Shown here: in pieces, positions 46,233 to 56,689 of the stretch
Layout: each line of letters opens with the position of its first letter
Numbering within the stretch: the first letter of the stretch is position 1
Origin: Symbiodinium natans
Taxonomy: Eukaryota; Sar; Dinophyceae; Suessiales; Symbiodiniaceae
Direction of reading: 5' to 3'
DNA: 64,000 nt
Assembly: GCA_905221605.1 (NCBI GenBank)
Contig: CAJNDS010001890.1
Span: forward strand, 935,501 to 999,500
Made by a program: the position numbers and the translations under genes
Notes under the pieces: model-generated
The model's input: only the letters and a program-made list of their open reading frames with translations
Told to the model about the DNA's origin: nothing
Databases searched by the model: none

Positions 46233-46372
46233 GAGACTCTTGGGCACAGCATGTGGAGTTCGGGGATCACATGTATCCCTGCTGCACGTATGCGCGAGAT
46301 GCGTCCTACCCCACGAAGAAACCGTTAACAGCTTCCCCTGCAGAGTTCGACAGGCAGAAAGAGCACTTGAAG
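46233..46372 (+). CDS. Plus-strand exon, 140 bases
   Basis: DSWAQHVEFGDHMYPCCTYA, RDASYPTKKPLTASPAEFDR, QKEHLK. CTGCCAG|GA to TTGAAG|GTTTAGGG. Phase 0 end, matching the exon at 46433. Two adjacent Cys in a Tyr-rich segment. Proof that plus-strand genes use the same repeat-donor grammar. Confidence 0.8.
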
Positions 46373-46432
46373 GTTTAGGGTCTCGACGTCAACTCTAATG
46401 CGCAAAAGCAAAGAAAAAACTTGAAAGTGCAG

Positions 46433-46540
46433 GTACCAACCGTTTGGGTATCAGGGCTCAGGAATAACATAGATAGCGCTGGATACAGAGCTGCCAGTCA
46501 TCTCAAAATGGAAGCAACCAAGCAAACCTCAGAATCCTGA
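46433..46540 (+). CDS. Plus-strand terminal exon, 36 codons
   Basis: VPTVWVSGLRNNIDSAGYRA ASHLKMEATKQTSES then TGA. GTGCAG|GTA acceptor, phase 0. The intron is only 60 bases and starts with one telomeric heptamer. Confidence 0.75.
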   Translation, partial: VPTVWVSGLRNNIDSAGYRAASHLKMEATKQTSES

Positions 46541-46824
46541 CCCCCAAACCCTAGAGCAATATATCCCGTCACTTAAACACGAAACCCTAAATGACAACAT
46601 ACAACATACCCTGAAGTTACTATGGGAACCCTGCACCTTAGAACAACTTGTCAACATGTCCAACAACTACAGAACACGTACCTTCTTTAAGGGTATATCG
46701 GTCGCCCCTGTCAGACCCGAAAAAATCTGACCTGAGATCTCCTCCTGAAGCCTAAACCCTAAACCCTAAACCCTAAACCCTAAATCCTAAACCCTAAACC
46801 CTAAACCCTCAACCCTAAACCCAC

Positions 46825-46825
<1 letters not shown>

Positions 46826-46902
<77 letters not shown>
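46826..46902. repeat. Poly-C tract of 77 bases
   Basis: Unbroken. It ends 24 bases before the acceptor of a plus-strand coiled-coil exon, where it would be the polypyrimidine tract. A collapsed or extended homopolymer in the assembly is possible. Confidence 0.95.
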
Positions 46903-46926
46903 ACCCCCTCTCCCCATCCCCACGAG

Positions 46927-47000
46927 GGCTCCTGCGGCTCGAAGCCCGGGCTCAGGAGCTTGAGCTGGCCCTGCACTACCGCACGAATTGCAAGTTGAGG
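46927..47000 (+). CDS. Plus-strand coiled-coil exon, 74 bases
   Basis: LLRLEARAQELELALHYRTN CKLR. CACGAG|GG to TTGAGG|GTTTAGG. Leucine heptads; array on the right. Confidence 0.75.
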
Positions 47001-47157
47001 GTTTAGGAATGTTTAGGTTCAGGGTTTGGGGTTCAGGGTCTAAGGTGTTGGGTTTTTAGGGTTTAGGAATGTTTTGGTCTAGGGTTTAGGGTGTACAGAG
47101 CTTGGGATGTTCAGGATTTGGGGGGTTCGGAAGGGCGGCGTCTTAAGGCTTGGGGTG

Positions 47158-47325
47158 GTTCATGGGTAGTCGGGGCCAGAAGTTGTGACTTAAGGGCCTT
47201 CCCTAAACATCCGTAGACACTACTTGAAGGTTCATGGATAGATAGAGCAAAGCGGCATCGGAAATAAGATTGTCGCTGGCAATTGCTGGAGTTGCCCTAC
47301 TTGTAACCCCACCTCCAAATAGTCA
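47158..47325. mobile_element. Family C element, long
   Basis: GGTTCATGGGTAGTCGGGGCC...CTTGAAGGTTCATGGATAG...TTGTAACCCCACCTCC. Confidence 0.5.
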
Positions 47326-47578
47326 CGATGTTCACGCTTATGAAGGCTTATGCAAAGGCTTTGGGCTTGAGGCTCAAGAGTTTAGGGTCTCAGTGTGAGG
47401 TTTAGGGTTGCGGGTTTTGAGGTTTAGTGCACATGGTTTAGGGTTTGGGGTTTAAGGGCTTTCGAGGCTCCCGTTTGGGAAAATCGGGGTTCGTGTGTGT
47501 TTGCGCTTAGGGTTTTGGCAGCCGTTTGAAGTTCAGGGTCCAGGGTCCAGGGCTTAGGGTTTAGGGTCCAGGGTTGAG

Positions 47579-47664
47579 GATTCTTGTCACTGGCCGACAC
47601 TCTTTCGAAGGCCAAAGCTATTTTTTGGGGGGCATTCGCAGGCTTCCCATTTTCAAAGATGAGG
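47579..47664 (+). CDS. Plus-strand exon candidate
   Basis: ILVTGRHSFEGQSYFLGGIR RLPIFKDE from GTTGAG|G to GATGAGG|GTGTACC. An overlapping plus frame (SLADTLSKAKAIFWGAFAGF) is also open. Confidence 0.5.
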
Positions 47665-47987
47665 GTGTACCTAGAGCAACCTTGTAACTTTAAAGTGGTA
47701 ATTAGACATGTAAATCGTATGTATATACGGATATACGCACATACCCAACAACAAAAACACATGTCCTTGCTTTAAAACTACACAGGTCTCGGCTTGTTCC
47801 TAGAAGCATGGCCCAAAAAAATACATGAGGATTGATTTCCCTGCATTTTGGCACGAGGGAATGGGATGGTCTATTGCTCCCGGGCGGGGAACCCCTCGAG
47901 GTGGCCACGGGGCCCATAGCAAGCAGCAGGGACTGGGCTTTAGGGCTTAGTGTTTATTTAGGATGTAGTGCTTCGGGCCGCGCTCTT

Positions 47988-48425
47988 GAAGTCGTTTTCC
48001 TGTAGGGCAGGGGGCTCGATTTTGAGGAAGAAAAGAGGCAGACGTGGTGACATATTGGAAAACACATGGAAAAACAAGTCCGCGCCACGCATCTTGTCTC
48101 TCCAAAAGAACCCTAAACCCTATCTGCAAGTTTGCCCCGCAAAAAAAGCTAACGTGGTCAAATATTGGAAAACTTAAAAAAAAAGTTAATTCTGCGCGCA
48201 TCTTATTTCTCCAAAAGCACGCTGAGCCCAAACTGCAGATTTCCAAGCCTTTCCTCAAAATCGAGCGCCCCGCAAAAAAATCACGCAGACATCATCAGAT
48301 ATTGTAAAGCAGATGGAATAGCAAGTCTGCGCCGCGCATCTTATCTCTCCAAAGCACGCTGAACCCAAACTGCAGGTTTGCCAGAACCTTCCTCAAAATC
48401 GAGCGCCCTGCAGGAAAACGACGGA
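47988..48425. repeat. Tandem repeat inside inverted ends
   Basis: GTCGTTTTCCTGTAGGGCAG...GCTCGATTTTGAGGAAG at the left is the complement of CTTCCTCAAAATCGAGC GCCCTGCAGGAAAACGAC at the right. Between lie three-and-a-half diverged copies of a 120-135 bp unit (CGCGCATCTTATCTCTCCAAA, CACGCTGAGCCCAAACTGCA, CAGATATTG). Confidence 0.8.
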
Positions 48426-48487
48426 CACATGATCAGATATTATACCAGCATATGCACAGCCGGGAACTGTTAATTTGTTCTGGCCCA

Positions 48488-48700
48488 CTCCGAGGTTAAA
48501 ACAAAAACAACGACGCTCAAGGACTGCGAGCTGTCTTGGCTCACGACTGCAAGCTGCCAGGTAAGGACACAAAAGCATCTCCTAAACTTCAGGAATGCAA
48601 GCTTCCAGGCAAGCTAAACTCTGGTTAAAACAAAAAAACGAAGACAAGGACTGGAAGCGGTCTTGGCTCACGACTGCAAGCTGCCACGCAAGGCCACATC
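48488..48700. repeat. Tandem repeat, about 130 bp
   Basis: GGTTAAAACAAAAACAACGACGCTCAAGGACTG / GGTTAAAACAAAAAAACGAAGACAAGGACTG, each followed by TCTTGGCTCACGACTGCAAG and CTGCCA. Confidence 0.85.
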
Positions 48701-49046
48701 CTCAAACTCGGCTTGAAACGAAAACCGAAGCTGCCAGGCAATGCTACATTTCCCGAGCAGGAAGTCTGGGCTCGCAGCACTGCAAGAAGAGATTCAAAAC
48801 CGAGACTACAGGCAGGAGCCGCGACGGCAAGATGAAAAAGAAGTGGGCCTTTTGCAGCACACATCTCCACAGTCTGATGCTCGTCTTCGCTCCACGCGAC
48901 ACTCTCCGAGACTACGAAAACAAACATTCTGGCACAGTTGCCTGCCTGAGCCTGGCGGCGTGCAATTGCTCTTCGAAACAACATTCCTGTACGATTGCTG
49001 ATCTGGAACCTGGCTTTTGCCGTGGCCTACTTTTTGACACGACAAG

Positions 49047-49315
49047 TTTTTGTTGATCTACTCAGCCGGCTCGAGGGTTTAGGATGACAGAACCTAGAAC
49101 CTTTGCCCACCCGAGACTTTCCTTACCATCTTGGGCAAATGCCCAACCTTCAACAACAGCGGAGATCTGGCCAAACGCCATGCTGTGACGATTTTAATAA
49201 GATTTTGTTTTGAGCTCTTCGGCCTGTTTGGAGGGTTTAAGATAACAGAACCAAGGCCCACCAGAGGCCTCCCTCTTGCCAAGCATGGGCAAACGGAGAT
49301 CTGGCCAACAGCCAT
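49047..49315. repeat. Tandem repeat, about 155 bp
   Basis: TTTTTGTTGATCTACTCAGCC...GGAGATCTGGCCAAACGCCAT and TTTTGTTTTGAGCTCTTCGGCC...GGAGATCTGGCCAACAGCCAT. Confidence 0.8.
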
Positions 49316-50489
49316 CGAGTGAGAACACAGAATGCGGCTCAATCCGGCAGAACTAAGCGCGGAATGATGGTCATTGGAATGGCGACGCGCGGTGTGTCAT
49401 GGTAGCATGTGTCACCATCTCCCAAGACATCCAGGAAGATGTTTGCACGAAGCCATTCGGAAGTGCTCCAGGCAGCTCTGCTATCCACATCCAGATCCTC
49501 GACTCCAAACCAAAAAAAGGGGCAACTGAAACGCAATGGCCAAATCATGTCAAACAGCGAGGTGGATCACGCAAACTGCTGGGATACGTCAGATCTCGCG
49601 CAGCCGCTCCACTGGGAGCTGAATAAACCAGTCCTCGACGGGGAAGTCTGTGTCCGTGCCTTCTTCTAGTCGGCGGCGTCGACGTCGCGAGGACATTTGC
49701 AAGCAATAGCACTCTGCCACAGGCCACAGCTGCTTCATAGCCACACAAGATGAAAACCAACACGGCGATGAGCTGCGCGCGTGGTGTCAAACAACAAAAA
49801 GACTCCTGTTCTTGCGCCCGCCGCTTCCTTTGTCGTAGACGATCAGTTTCCTTGTTTAGTCCTGCTCACAATCGACGAGCCATGAGAATGTTGCACTCCT
49901 ACACGAGAGCGAAGAGTTGAGATGATTGCATAAATACACGAAGCAAGGCTGCAGCAGACACACACACACAGACACAGACACCTTTGCGCCCGTTTGCAGA
50001 CTGGAGGGTCGCATTTCTGACATCAACAGGTTTCAGAAGGAACTGGAACAGAAGGCAACAAACGCGGCGACACCACACCCGGGGCGCAACCCGAGCTGTC
50101 CAGGAGAAGCTGCGTTTTCTGAGGCCCTTTTTCGGAGCCAGACACCGAGGCAACTATTCGACTATTTATGCGCAACCTTATGGCAGAAACGGAACCACTG
50201 CAAAGCAGCCTCTTGGGCAACATTCCTGACAACAACTGCTGACCCCAGTCCTGGCTGTTCTGCATGCCACTTTGGGCGAGGAAGGAAGCGGTCGCAGGCA
50301 AGCGTCTCAGCCGGAAAAAACTTGATCGGAAGGGACTCACTGCACATGCGAGCGTCTGCTGCCTCTGTAACAGGCTTGCAAGCATGCAACACAAGGAACC
50401 CATCAGACAACCAGCAAGAAGCAACAGATTCCACGGAAACCAACAAGGAGCTATTAAAAATATGTAAAAGTTAAATGGCGCTTTCAAAA

Positions 50490-50880
50490 GCAGGTGAGCC
50501 CACTGGGAGCCCACTGGGAGCCTGCTAGGGAACCACTGGGAACCCATTAAGGAACCCACGGGGACCGCACCGCAAATGCTGCAAAAACCATGCGGAATCT
50601 TTTCAGATGTAAGAACCGAGGGAACCCACTAGAAGCACACCTCGTATGCTGTGAAACCAGGGGAGCCCACTGGCAGCCCACCGGGAGCCCACTTCAAATG
50701 CTGCAAGAACCAAGCAAACCCACCAGCAGGCCAAGCGAATACTTGAACATGGGATCCTCCGAAATGCTGCAAAAACCAAGGGAGCCCACGATGAACCCAC
50801 CTGGAATGCTGCAAAACCCAAGGGAGCCCAACAGGAGCCCACTTGAAGTACTGCAAAAACCAAGGGAGCCCCCTTACACA
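50490..50880. repeat. Minisatellite, 50-65 bp units
   Basis: AAATGCTGCAAAAACCAAGG then GAGCCCAC recurs six or seven times. Trp/Val-rich minus frames are repeat artefacts. Confidence 0.9.
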
Positions 50881-51734
50881 TCCTTTGGGTCTTGCAACAA
50901 TAAAGTAAGAGGTTCCGACAGAAATCGCCCCACAAGCGCTGGCAGGGTCAACAAGGCCCAGGTCCAGGTTACTGAGTATTATACCACCGTCTTTGCCCTA
51001 AGGGTGAACATAGCAGCGCTCCTTGTTTTGTTTCCTTAAAGCCGCCCAGTGCCGCCTTGCCAAGGTCATCCCGAACCCCACCTCCTCAGGCCTCCCATGG
51101 CCCTTCAAGATCTCCCAAAGCCAAAGGCCTTGCAAAGCCTCCCAAGCTTCCCCCAATCTCGCGGCTGTAACTGCTCCCGTCACATCCTACATGGACACGC
51201 TTTTGTGAGGCGCGTTTGCACATTACCCTTGATGCACATGTTTCCAACGTCGAGTACGACGCCGCAGGCGCGACCTTGTTTGCAGCATACTTGCAAACAC
51301 ACTTGCCAAGTCTCGTTGCATCATGTCTTCTTGGAAAACGAAAACTCAGATTGATTGCAAAATGCAGCGCCAGTAAGGGGCTCACTCCGCTCAGTCACTG
51401 CCCAAGACCCCCAACCCCGACCAAACATTTCCAGCGCGCTCACTCAGAGTGCCCAGCTCAAAGCTCGCAAAATGAAGCTGGCCAAAACAAATTAACAGTT
51501 CCCGGCTTTGCATATGCTTGTATAATATCTGATCAAGGTTGATAGCTTTACGGGGCTTGTGGATTCCAGGGCTGGTGAATCCGGACATGGGAAGCGAGGC
51601 TACAAATTCAGTGGCGCTAGGTCAAGATACTGACGGGCATCGGCAATGGTACCGAATGAGGGGCCAGGCGTTCACAGGGCAGGGGTAGGGTTGGGGGCCA
51701 TTTTAAATGCATTTTTCATGGCTTTATCAGGATT

Positions 51735-52157
51735 ATGAAGCGATTTAAGTGTAATACAAAATACAGATATGTTCAAACCTCCCCCGAGGAAGGTTTAAGC
51801 TTCCAAAGGAGCTCTGGAACTCCACTCCACCAGGAACCGGAACCTCGTAGTAGTCCAGGATGGCTTCCAACGTATCTGCACAGAAACGGATGGGCCAGAA
51901 ACACAGCCCTAAATCGCAGCAAAAACCGAAGAATCTACACCCCATGGACAATCACATCCTGTCGTTTTCAACCCTACCGAGAATGTGAGCTAACGGTTCC
52001 GTCCCACAGCCCCCCGTGCCTTGCAGCTTCACATCATCATAGCGACTCTTACCCAGGCCATTGCGCTCACAGATTCTTGCTAGTTGGGCTCGAAGCGCCA
52101 CAGGAAAATGTTACGACAATAAACCATCCTCGGATAAACTTGTGCCCTCAAACCTAG
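51735..52157 (+). CDS. Plus-strand ORF, 140 codons, uncertain
   Basis: MKRFKCNTKYRYVQTSPEEG, LSFQRSSGTPLHQEPEPRSS and on. Has an ATG and no telomeric repeat inside. Amino-acid mix is plausible, but nothing is recognised. Confidence 0.35.
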   Translation: MKRFKCNTKYRYVQTSPEEGLSFQRSSGTPLHQEPEPRSSPGWLPTYLHRNGWARNTALNRSKNRRIYTPWTITSCRFQPYRECELTVPSHSPPCLAASHHHSDSYPGHCAHRFLLVGLEAPQENVTTINHPRINLCPQT

Positions 52158-52196
52158 CACTCTGCAAAGTAAGAAGACAAGGCTCCCAAGATGTTT

Positions 52197-52324
52197 GCAA
52201 CCCTAAACCCTAAACCCTAAACCCTAAACCCTAAACCCTAAACCCTAAACCCTAAACCCTATAACCCTAAACCCTAAACCCTAAACCCTAAACCCTAAAC
52301 CCTAAACCCTAAACCCTAAACCCT
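52197..52324. repeat. Perfect CCCTAAA array
   Basis: About 18 heptamers with one ATAACCC interruption. Confidence 0.95.
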
Positions 52325-52327
52325 GGG

Positions 52328-52400
52328 TCATTTACTAAGAAATGTCGTGCCTTTGCTTTGCAACGACTCGGCGAAGCGCACCTTCGTCCTCACGAGCTGC
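52328..52400 (-). CDS. Exon, 73 bases with stop
   Basis: QLVRTKVRFAESLQSKGTTF LSK then TGA, after TTGGAAG|G. AAAG|GCACG is an alternative donor. Basic helix. Confidence 0.65.
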
Positions 52401-52606
52401 CTTCCAAAGTGTCTAGTGAGCTGCGGCTCAAGGATCCTTTAGGGTTTAGAGTTTAGGGTTTAGGGTTTAGAGTTTAGGGTTTAGGGGTTAGGGTTTAGAA
52501 GGAAGATAGAAACAATGTTCGGGGCGGTGGGTGAAGAGATTTAAGATGGGGCCGTAGGAATAGAAGTTGGTGCTGAAAAAGGATCAGCCTATGGCCTTAG
52601 TCTCAC

Positions 52607-52647
52607 CCGGCAACGCTGGAGGTGGTTTCGCATGGCAGCCCGGCACC
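52607..52647 (-). CDS. Exon, 41 bases
   Basis: GAGLPCETTSSVA from TTTAG|GGT to GCCGG|GTGAGA. The telomeric unit is the acceptor and the donor is canonical. Confidence 0.55.
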
Positions 52648-52964
52648 CTAAACCCAAACTCCCAAGCCCTGTGTCCCTCTCTGGCCTCTCCAGCTCGGCT
52701 TTCTCCTGGCCATAGTTAAAAAAGTTGACGGCTTGGGCTTGGGTGTTTGGTGTCTAGAAGTGCAGTACATAAGGTGCGGGCTAAGTTACATACGGTTTAC
52801 GATGGGCGTACGTCAATATTGTAAAGTTCGAGTTTCAAAGCCGCCTTCGCACACCTCCTAAAGCCTGCACAGCTCTGAAATGAAAGAAAGAAAACCAAAA
52901 GAACTTGGCGCTTAAATTACCGTCTAGTTCTAAGACAGGAAAAAGAGGGTACCCCCCCAGCGGC

Positions 52965-53004
52965 CTCCCGCTCGCGTTGGAGCTCTGCTTCCAAGGCTTC
53001 AGTC
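52965..53004 (-). CDS. Coiled-coil exon, 40 bases
   Basis: TEALEAELQRERE, TTGAAG|G to CGGGAG|GCC. It lies within a longer 149-codon minus frame, read in another phase, that I consider a shadow over most of its length. Confidence 0.65.
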
Positions 53005-53175
53005 CTTCAAGGGTTGGGACTTGAGTTTGAGGAAGCCGCCGGTTCTTTGCATTTTGAAGATGTGCGCTCTCTTGTTCCAAGTACAACAGGCACACGAAAT
53101 AGGCTGAAAGAACAATGTCAAGATTGTGAAGGGTGTCATGACTGAGGGTGCAAATCAGGTTCAGAGTTAAGAGCT

Positions 53176-53500
53176 TTGCCTGTAGAGATGGTCTTACAGG
53201 AAGGTGAATCCCCATCAACAAGTCAAAACCACACATGCGAGGCATGGTCTCGTCGCAACCACATGTTGAGTAGCCATATGCCATTCCTTGTAGACCACAC
53301 TAAAGATGATCTGTGGAGACCCAACTCCCCAGGAAACCTCACGAAAAAAAAACTTCTGCCACGGGGGGCAAACCCTACCCTGCATGAATGGAAGCGTAGG
53401 TGGGCACAGTACCCAAAAACCGTATCGACCCCAAACACCAAAACACCAAAACACCAAAACCCGCCACCCCCTACTTTGCTGCCCCACTCCCCCCAACTCT
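53176..53500 (+). CDS. Open frame, uncertain
   Basis: MPFLVDHTKDDLWRPNSPGN LTKKKLLPRGANPTLHEWKR. Runs into Pro/Asn repeat translation. Exon status unproven. Confidence 0.3.
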
Positions 53501-53604
53501 CAGCAACCGGCCTAAACCCTAAACCCTACATATCCCTAAACCCTAAGCCCCAAAACCTAAACCCTAAACCCTTTCCCTTAAACCCTAAGACCTAAGCCTT
53601 AAAC

Positions 53605-53638
53605 CACAGCACTGGGTCCTTGCAGCCAAAGACTGGAC
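53605..53638 (-). CDS. 34-base exon
   Basis: VQSLAARTQCC, AGTCCAG|GTC to GCTGTG|GTTTAAGG. Confidence 0.55.
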
Positions 53639-53659
53639 CTGGACTGACACATTCAGGGA

Positions 53660-53787
53660 TTAAAGGGGGTTTAGGGTTAGGGTTTAGGGTTTAGGGTTTA
53701 GGGTTTAGGGTTTAGGGTTTAGGGTTTAGGGTTTAGGGTTTAGGGTTTAGGGTTTAGGGGTTTAGGGTTTAGGGTTTAGGGTTTAGG
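53660..53787. repeat. TTTAGGG array
   Basis: About 16 clean heptamers upstream of the exon on minus. Confidence 0.95.
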
Positions 53788-54400
53788 GGCTGCAGGGTTG
53801 TAGCCTTTTTGTCGCTTGTAGAGCTTGGAAGAAGTAAGGGTCCGCGGGCTTTTGGCTTTTCAAGTGTGGCCATACAGGGTTTACGGGGGGTCTGTGGCTT
53901 TAAGGGCTGGCTTTAGATGAAGTCTACGGCTGAGGGCTGACGTTCTTTGGGGCAGGTGTTGTCAGGTGTTGTGGCAACAGTCTTGTCGGAACTCAGAGCC
54001 TACATCCGGACAAGCCCTAACGAGTCAAAACCTCCAAGCCCTGAAACCCTTCATGCTTACACACTACTAACCGCGTCCCTGCTTAAAACCCTGAAACCTC
54101 GACCAAAAATTGTCTGAATCCAAGTCGCATTTAGAAGGTGTCAGACAACACCAAGAGTCCCTGTCCGGGTTCCTAGACTGAGCTAACGATACCTACCGGA
54201 CCCTAGATACCCAAAGCCAAGCACACTCAGGACGACTACAACAGGACCCAAACCCTAAACCCTAAACCCTGACGAATTCCTAAACGCTTAAACCCTTGAG
54301 CCTTAAACCCTTAAACCCAAAATCAACCCCTAAAAACCCTTAAAAGCCCTTAAAAAAACCCCTTAAAAAACCTAAGAACCCCTAAAAACCCCCATAAAAC

Positions 54401-54490
54401 CGTCAAAATCTCAGCCGAAGCTGCGTCCTCCTGCCGGCGGGTGGTCAACCTAGAGGTGTCTTCTCGCAGCATGTGCCGCTCGCAGATCGC
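54401..54490 (-). CDS. Coiled-coil exon, 30 codons
   Basis: AICERHMLREDTSRLTTRRQ EDAASAEILT in phase 0, CGCAAG|GCG to ACG|GTTTTATGG. The frame is open upstream (YEARSVRMPKRDFRK), so the acceptor may be earlier. Charged alpha-helix. Confidence 0.75.
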
Positions 54491-54544
54491 CTTGCGGAAA
54501 TCACGTTTAGGCATTCTCACACTTCGGGCTTCATAGGGCTGATA

Positions 54545-54945
54545 TAGGTATCTATACATATATATATATATATGTATATATATAGAGAGATAGATTGATA
54601 GATAGATAGATAGATATGTATGATCACACACATATATATATATGTATATATGTGCATGTATGTATGTATGTATGTATGTATGTATGTATGTATGTATGTA
54701 TGTATGTATGTATGTATGTATGTATGTAGATATGTAGATATGTAGATATGTAGATATGTAGATATGTAGATATGTAGATATGTAGATATGTAGATATTTA
54801 GATATGTAGATATGTAGATATGTAGATATGTAGATATATAAATATAGATAGAGATAGATATATATATATATATATATAATAGAAAATATATATATATATA
54901 TATATATAGATGAACAGATAGATGGATAGATAGATAGATGGCGGG
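54545..54945. repeat. GATA/GTAT/TAGATATG compound microsatellite
   Basis: (GATA)n, (GTAT)18 or so, then about 14 units of the octamer TAGATATG, then GATAGATATATATA. Ile/Tyr/His frames of up to 150 codons here are artefacts. Confidence 0.95.
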
Positions 54946-55358
54946 CTTAGGGTGCCAAGCCTTGAGCACGGGTACGGCCTCGGGTTAAGGATTTAGAGCT
55001 TAGCCTGAACGCTGCACACCCTCAACCCAAAAGCCTGTCAGTCTTCAGCCCACCGTAGAATAAGCAAAACTGCAAGACCCAGGCGGTTTCGGGGTTTAGA
55101 GCCTGGCGGGTTTGGGACCCTACTCGCCGGTTTAGTGTATAGGGTTTGAGGGTTTGGGTCTGCTTCCAGCACGGCCAAAGACTGTAGAGTTCATGTGCGT
55201 TCTCAATGTTGTGGCGGTTTAGGGTTTAGGGTTTAGGGTTCCTCTCCTAGGTTACGAAGCTTTCTAGGTTGGCCCGTTTACAATGCTCGGAAAGTAAACG
55301 GATAAGATTGTCCGTTTAGACACACTTGGTACGACAATCACATGCCAACTATCACAAG

Positions 55359-55413
55359 GCCAATCCTAGGTTCGCGGCTTACGTACTCAGGGCTTGCAGC
55401 GGCTGCGAGCGGG
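55359..55413 (+). CDS. Plus-strand exon, 55 bases
   Basis: ANPRFAAYVLRACSGCERG, CACAAG|GCC to GCGGG|GTCC. Confidence 0.5.
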
Positions 55414-55490
55414 GTCCTAGTTCACATATGTATATGTATATATCTGGCCCAGTATACACATGTGTTTATTTATTTCTTCATTTGTTAGGA

Positions 55491-55524
55491 ACACCATGTG
55501 TGACAGGGACCCCTGATAGGCTAA
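55491..55524 (+). CDS. Short exon candidate
   Basis: TPCVTGTPDRLTSK after TTGTTAG|GA, next to a family F element. The minus reading is open too. Confidence 0.4.
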
Positions 55525-55640
55525 CCAGCAAGCTAGGACTGAAAAGGGTCCCCCCCCCCTCCTTTTTTTTGCTTAAAGGGGGGTTTGCAAGGGAATGGAA
55601 CCCTCCCCCCCCCCCCCATGATACCACTCTGGGCATCCTA
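55525..55640. mobile_element. Family F introner
   Basis: CTAGGACTGAAAAGGGTCCC, poly-C, TTTTTTTTGCTTAAAGGGGGG...poly-C, ATGATACCACTCTGGGC. Confidence 0.75.
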
Positions 55641-55785
55641 AAGCCTACGAAACCCTAAACCCTATCATCCCTAAACTCTAAACCCTAAACCCCATAATCC
55701 CTACTCCCTAAACCCTAAACCCTAAACTCTAAACCCTGTAGTCCCAAAGAACCCTGGGAGCTCTGAGAACCCTTTGAGTCTCAGC

Positions 55786-55835
55786 CTTGTCCCTGGACTC
55801 CTGAAGCCATTTCAGCTCCGAGAGCAGCCGCTTTC
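55786..55835 (-). CDS. Coiled-coil exon, 50 bases
   Basis: KRLLSELKWLQESRDK, CGCAAG|GA to GACAAG|GCTG. The frame continues as AETQRV. Bracketed by CCCTAAA and TTTAGGG. Confidence 0.75.
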
Positions 55836-55858
55836 CTTGCGAGAATCGTCTTTCTTTC

Positions 55859-55951
55859 GGGTTTAGGGTTTAGGGTTTAGGGTTTAGGGTTTAGGGTTTA
55901 GGGTTTAGGGTTTAGGGTTTAGGGTTTAGGGTTTAGGGTTTAGGGTTTAGG
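55859..55951. repeat. TTTAGGG array
   Basis: Perfect heptamers. Confidence 0.95.
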
Positions 55952-55967
55952 GGGAGGGGGGTGTTCC

Positions 55968-56150
55968 TTGAAGTCTAGGCTTGGGGGTTCAAGCCCAAGT
56001 AAACCACCCCAAACCACAGGGTTACCAGGCGGAGCCCAAATCCCTCCATTCCGCCGACCGAAAGGGTTGTTAGTTGTAAGTCGAACCAAAGGCCATATTG
56101 AGAACTCTTCTGAAGATGCACATGCTATGCGAATCACCGTATTGCACTGA
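55968..56150. CDS. Coding island, strand unresolved
   Basis: Plus: GAQIPPFRRPKGLLVVSRTK GHIENSSEDAHAMRITVLH then TGA, from TACCAG|GC. Minus: SSEEFSIWPLVRLTTNNPFG RRNGGIWAPPGNPVVWGG. Both protein-like. Confidence 0.45.
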
Positions 56151-56309
56151 GGTCCCCCAGAGCGGTACCAAACAAAACAACCACAGAGAACGCCATCCCA
56201 GCACCAGCTGCCAGGATCAAACTCATCAGCCGTGGGGTAAGGACCCTAAACCCTAAACCCTAAACTTTCACGGTTTGTGAAGTGTGCCACCAATGGCTGG
56301 TCGTTCCTC

Positions 56310-56407
56310 TCACTTTATTGTGCATGTTTGCTGCATCCTCTCCATGTTCTCCGTCAGGATATGCGCCCCGAATCCGGCTTCCCTTTTGTCAAGATACGTG
56401 TGTACTT
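56310..56407 (-). CDS. C-terminal exon with stop
   Basis: VHTYLDKREAGFGAHILTEN MERMQQTCTIK then TGA. The acceptor CTCCAAG|AA is the end of a family C element. A gene end. Confidence 0.75.
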
Positions 56408-56475
56408 CTTGGAGGTTCAGGGTACTTACTAACCAATTATAACTGTACCTTCAACTTCTAAGTCGCTATTCTTTG
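56408..56475. mobile_element. Family C introner, partial
   Basis: TTGGAGGTTCAGGGTACTTACTAACCAATTATAACTG. Confidence 0.6.
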
Positions 56476-56689
56476 TCATTGCTGTTAGGGTGCTGTAGGC
56501 GCCGGCAACAATAGACCCGAAATGTCTGGTAATCCCTAAGCTCTACCTCCCTCACACTCCCGAATCACCTCTGATAATCCCTACCATCCCCTAGTAATCC
56601 CTGACAACCCCGACCTCCCCAAGTACTATTTGCTTAAGAACCCCCCCCCCCCAAAAAAAAAAAAAGAAAAAAAAAGTTGAGACAATAAT

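Larger units (their letters stand above)
48427..51537. repeat. Inverted-repeat-bounded island, 3.1 kb
   Basis: GATCAGATATTATAC then AGCATATGCACAGCCGGGAA and CTGTTAATTTGTTCTGGCC at the left recur as the reverse complement at 51478-51537 with few mismatches. The interior has no TTTAGGG, several tandem repeats and A/C-rich plus strand. No ORF inside is convincing, including 182- and 178-codon frames at 49926 and 50023. It may be a non-autonomous element or a fold-back element. Confidence 0.6.

Noticed and set aside
48625-49056. Overlapping ORFs on both strands in the repeat island
   Set aside because: Frames follow the tandem-repeat unit; composition is not protein-like.
50023-50559. 178-codon minus ORF in the repeat island
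   Set aside because: Crosses tandem repeats, both strands are open, no conserved motif seen.
50490-50880. CRISPR-like regular repeat
   Set aside because: Units are diverged head-to-tail minisatellite copies without spacers, in a eukaryotic context.
52835-53284. 149-codon minus ORF as one gene
   Set aside because: The coiled-coil exon inside it is read in another frame with proper borders; the long frame is mostly a shadow.
54517-54969. 150-codon Ile/Tyr/His ORF
   Set aside because: Pure translation of the GATA/TATG microsatellite.
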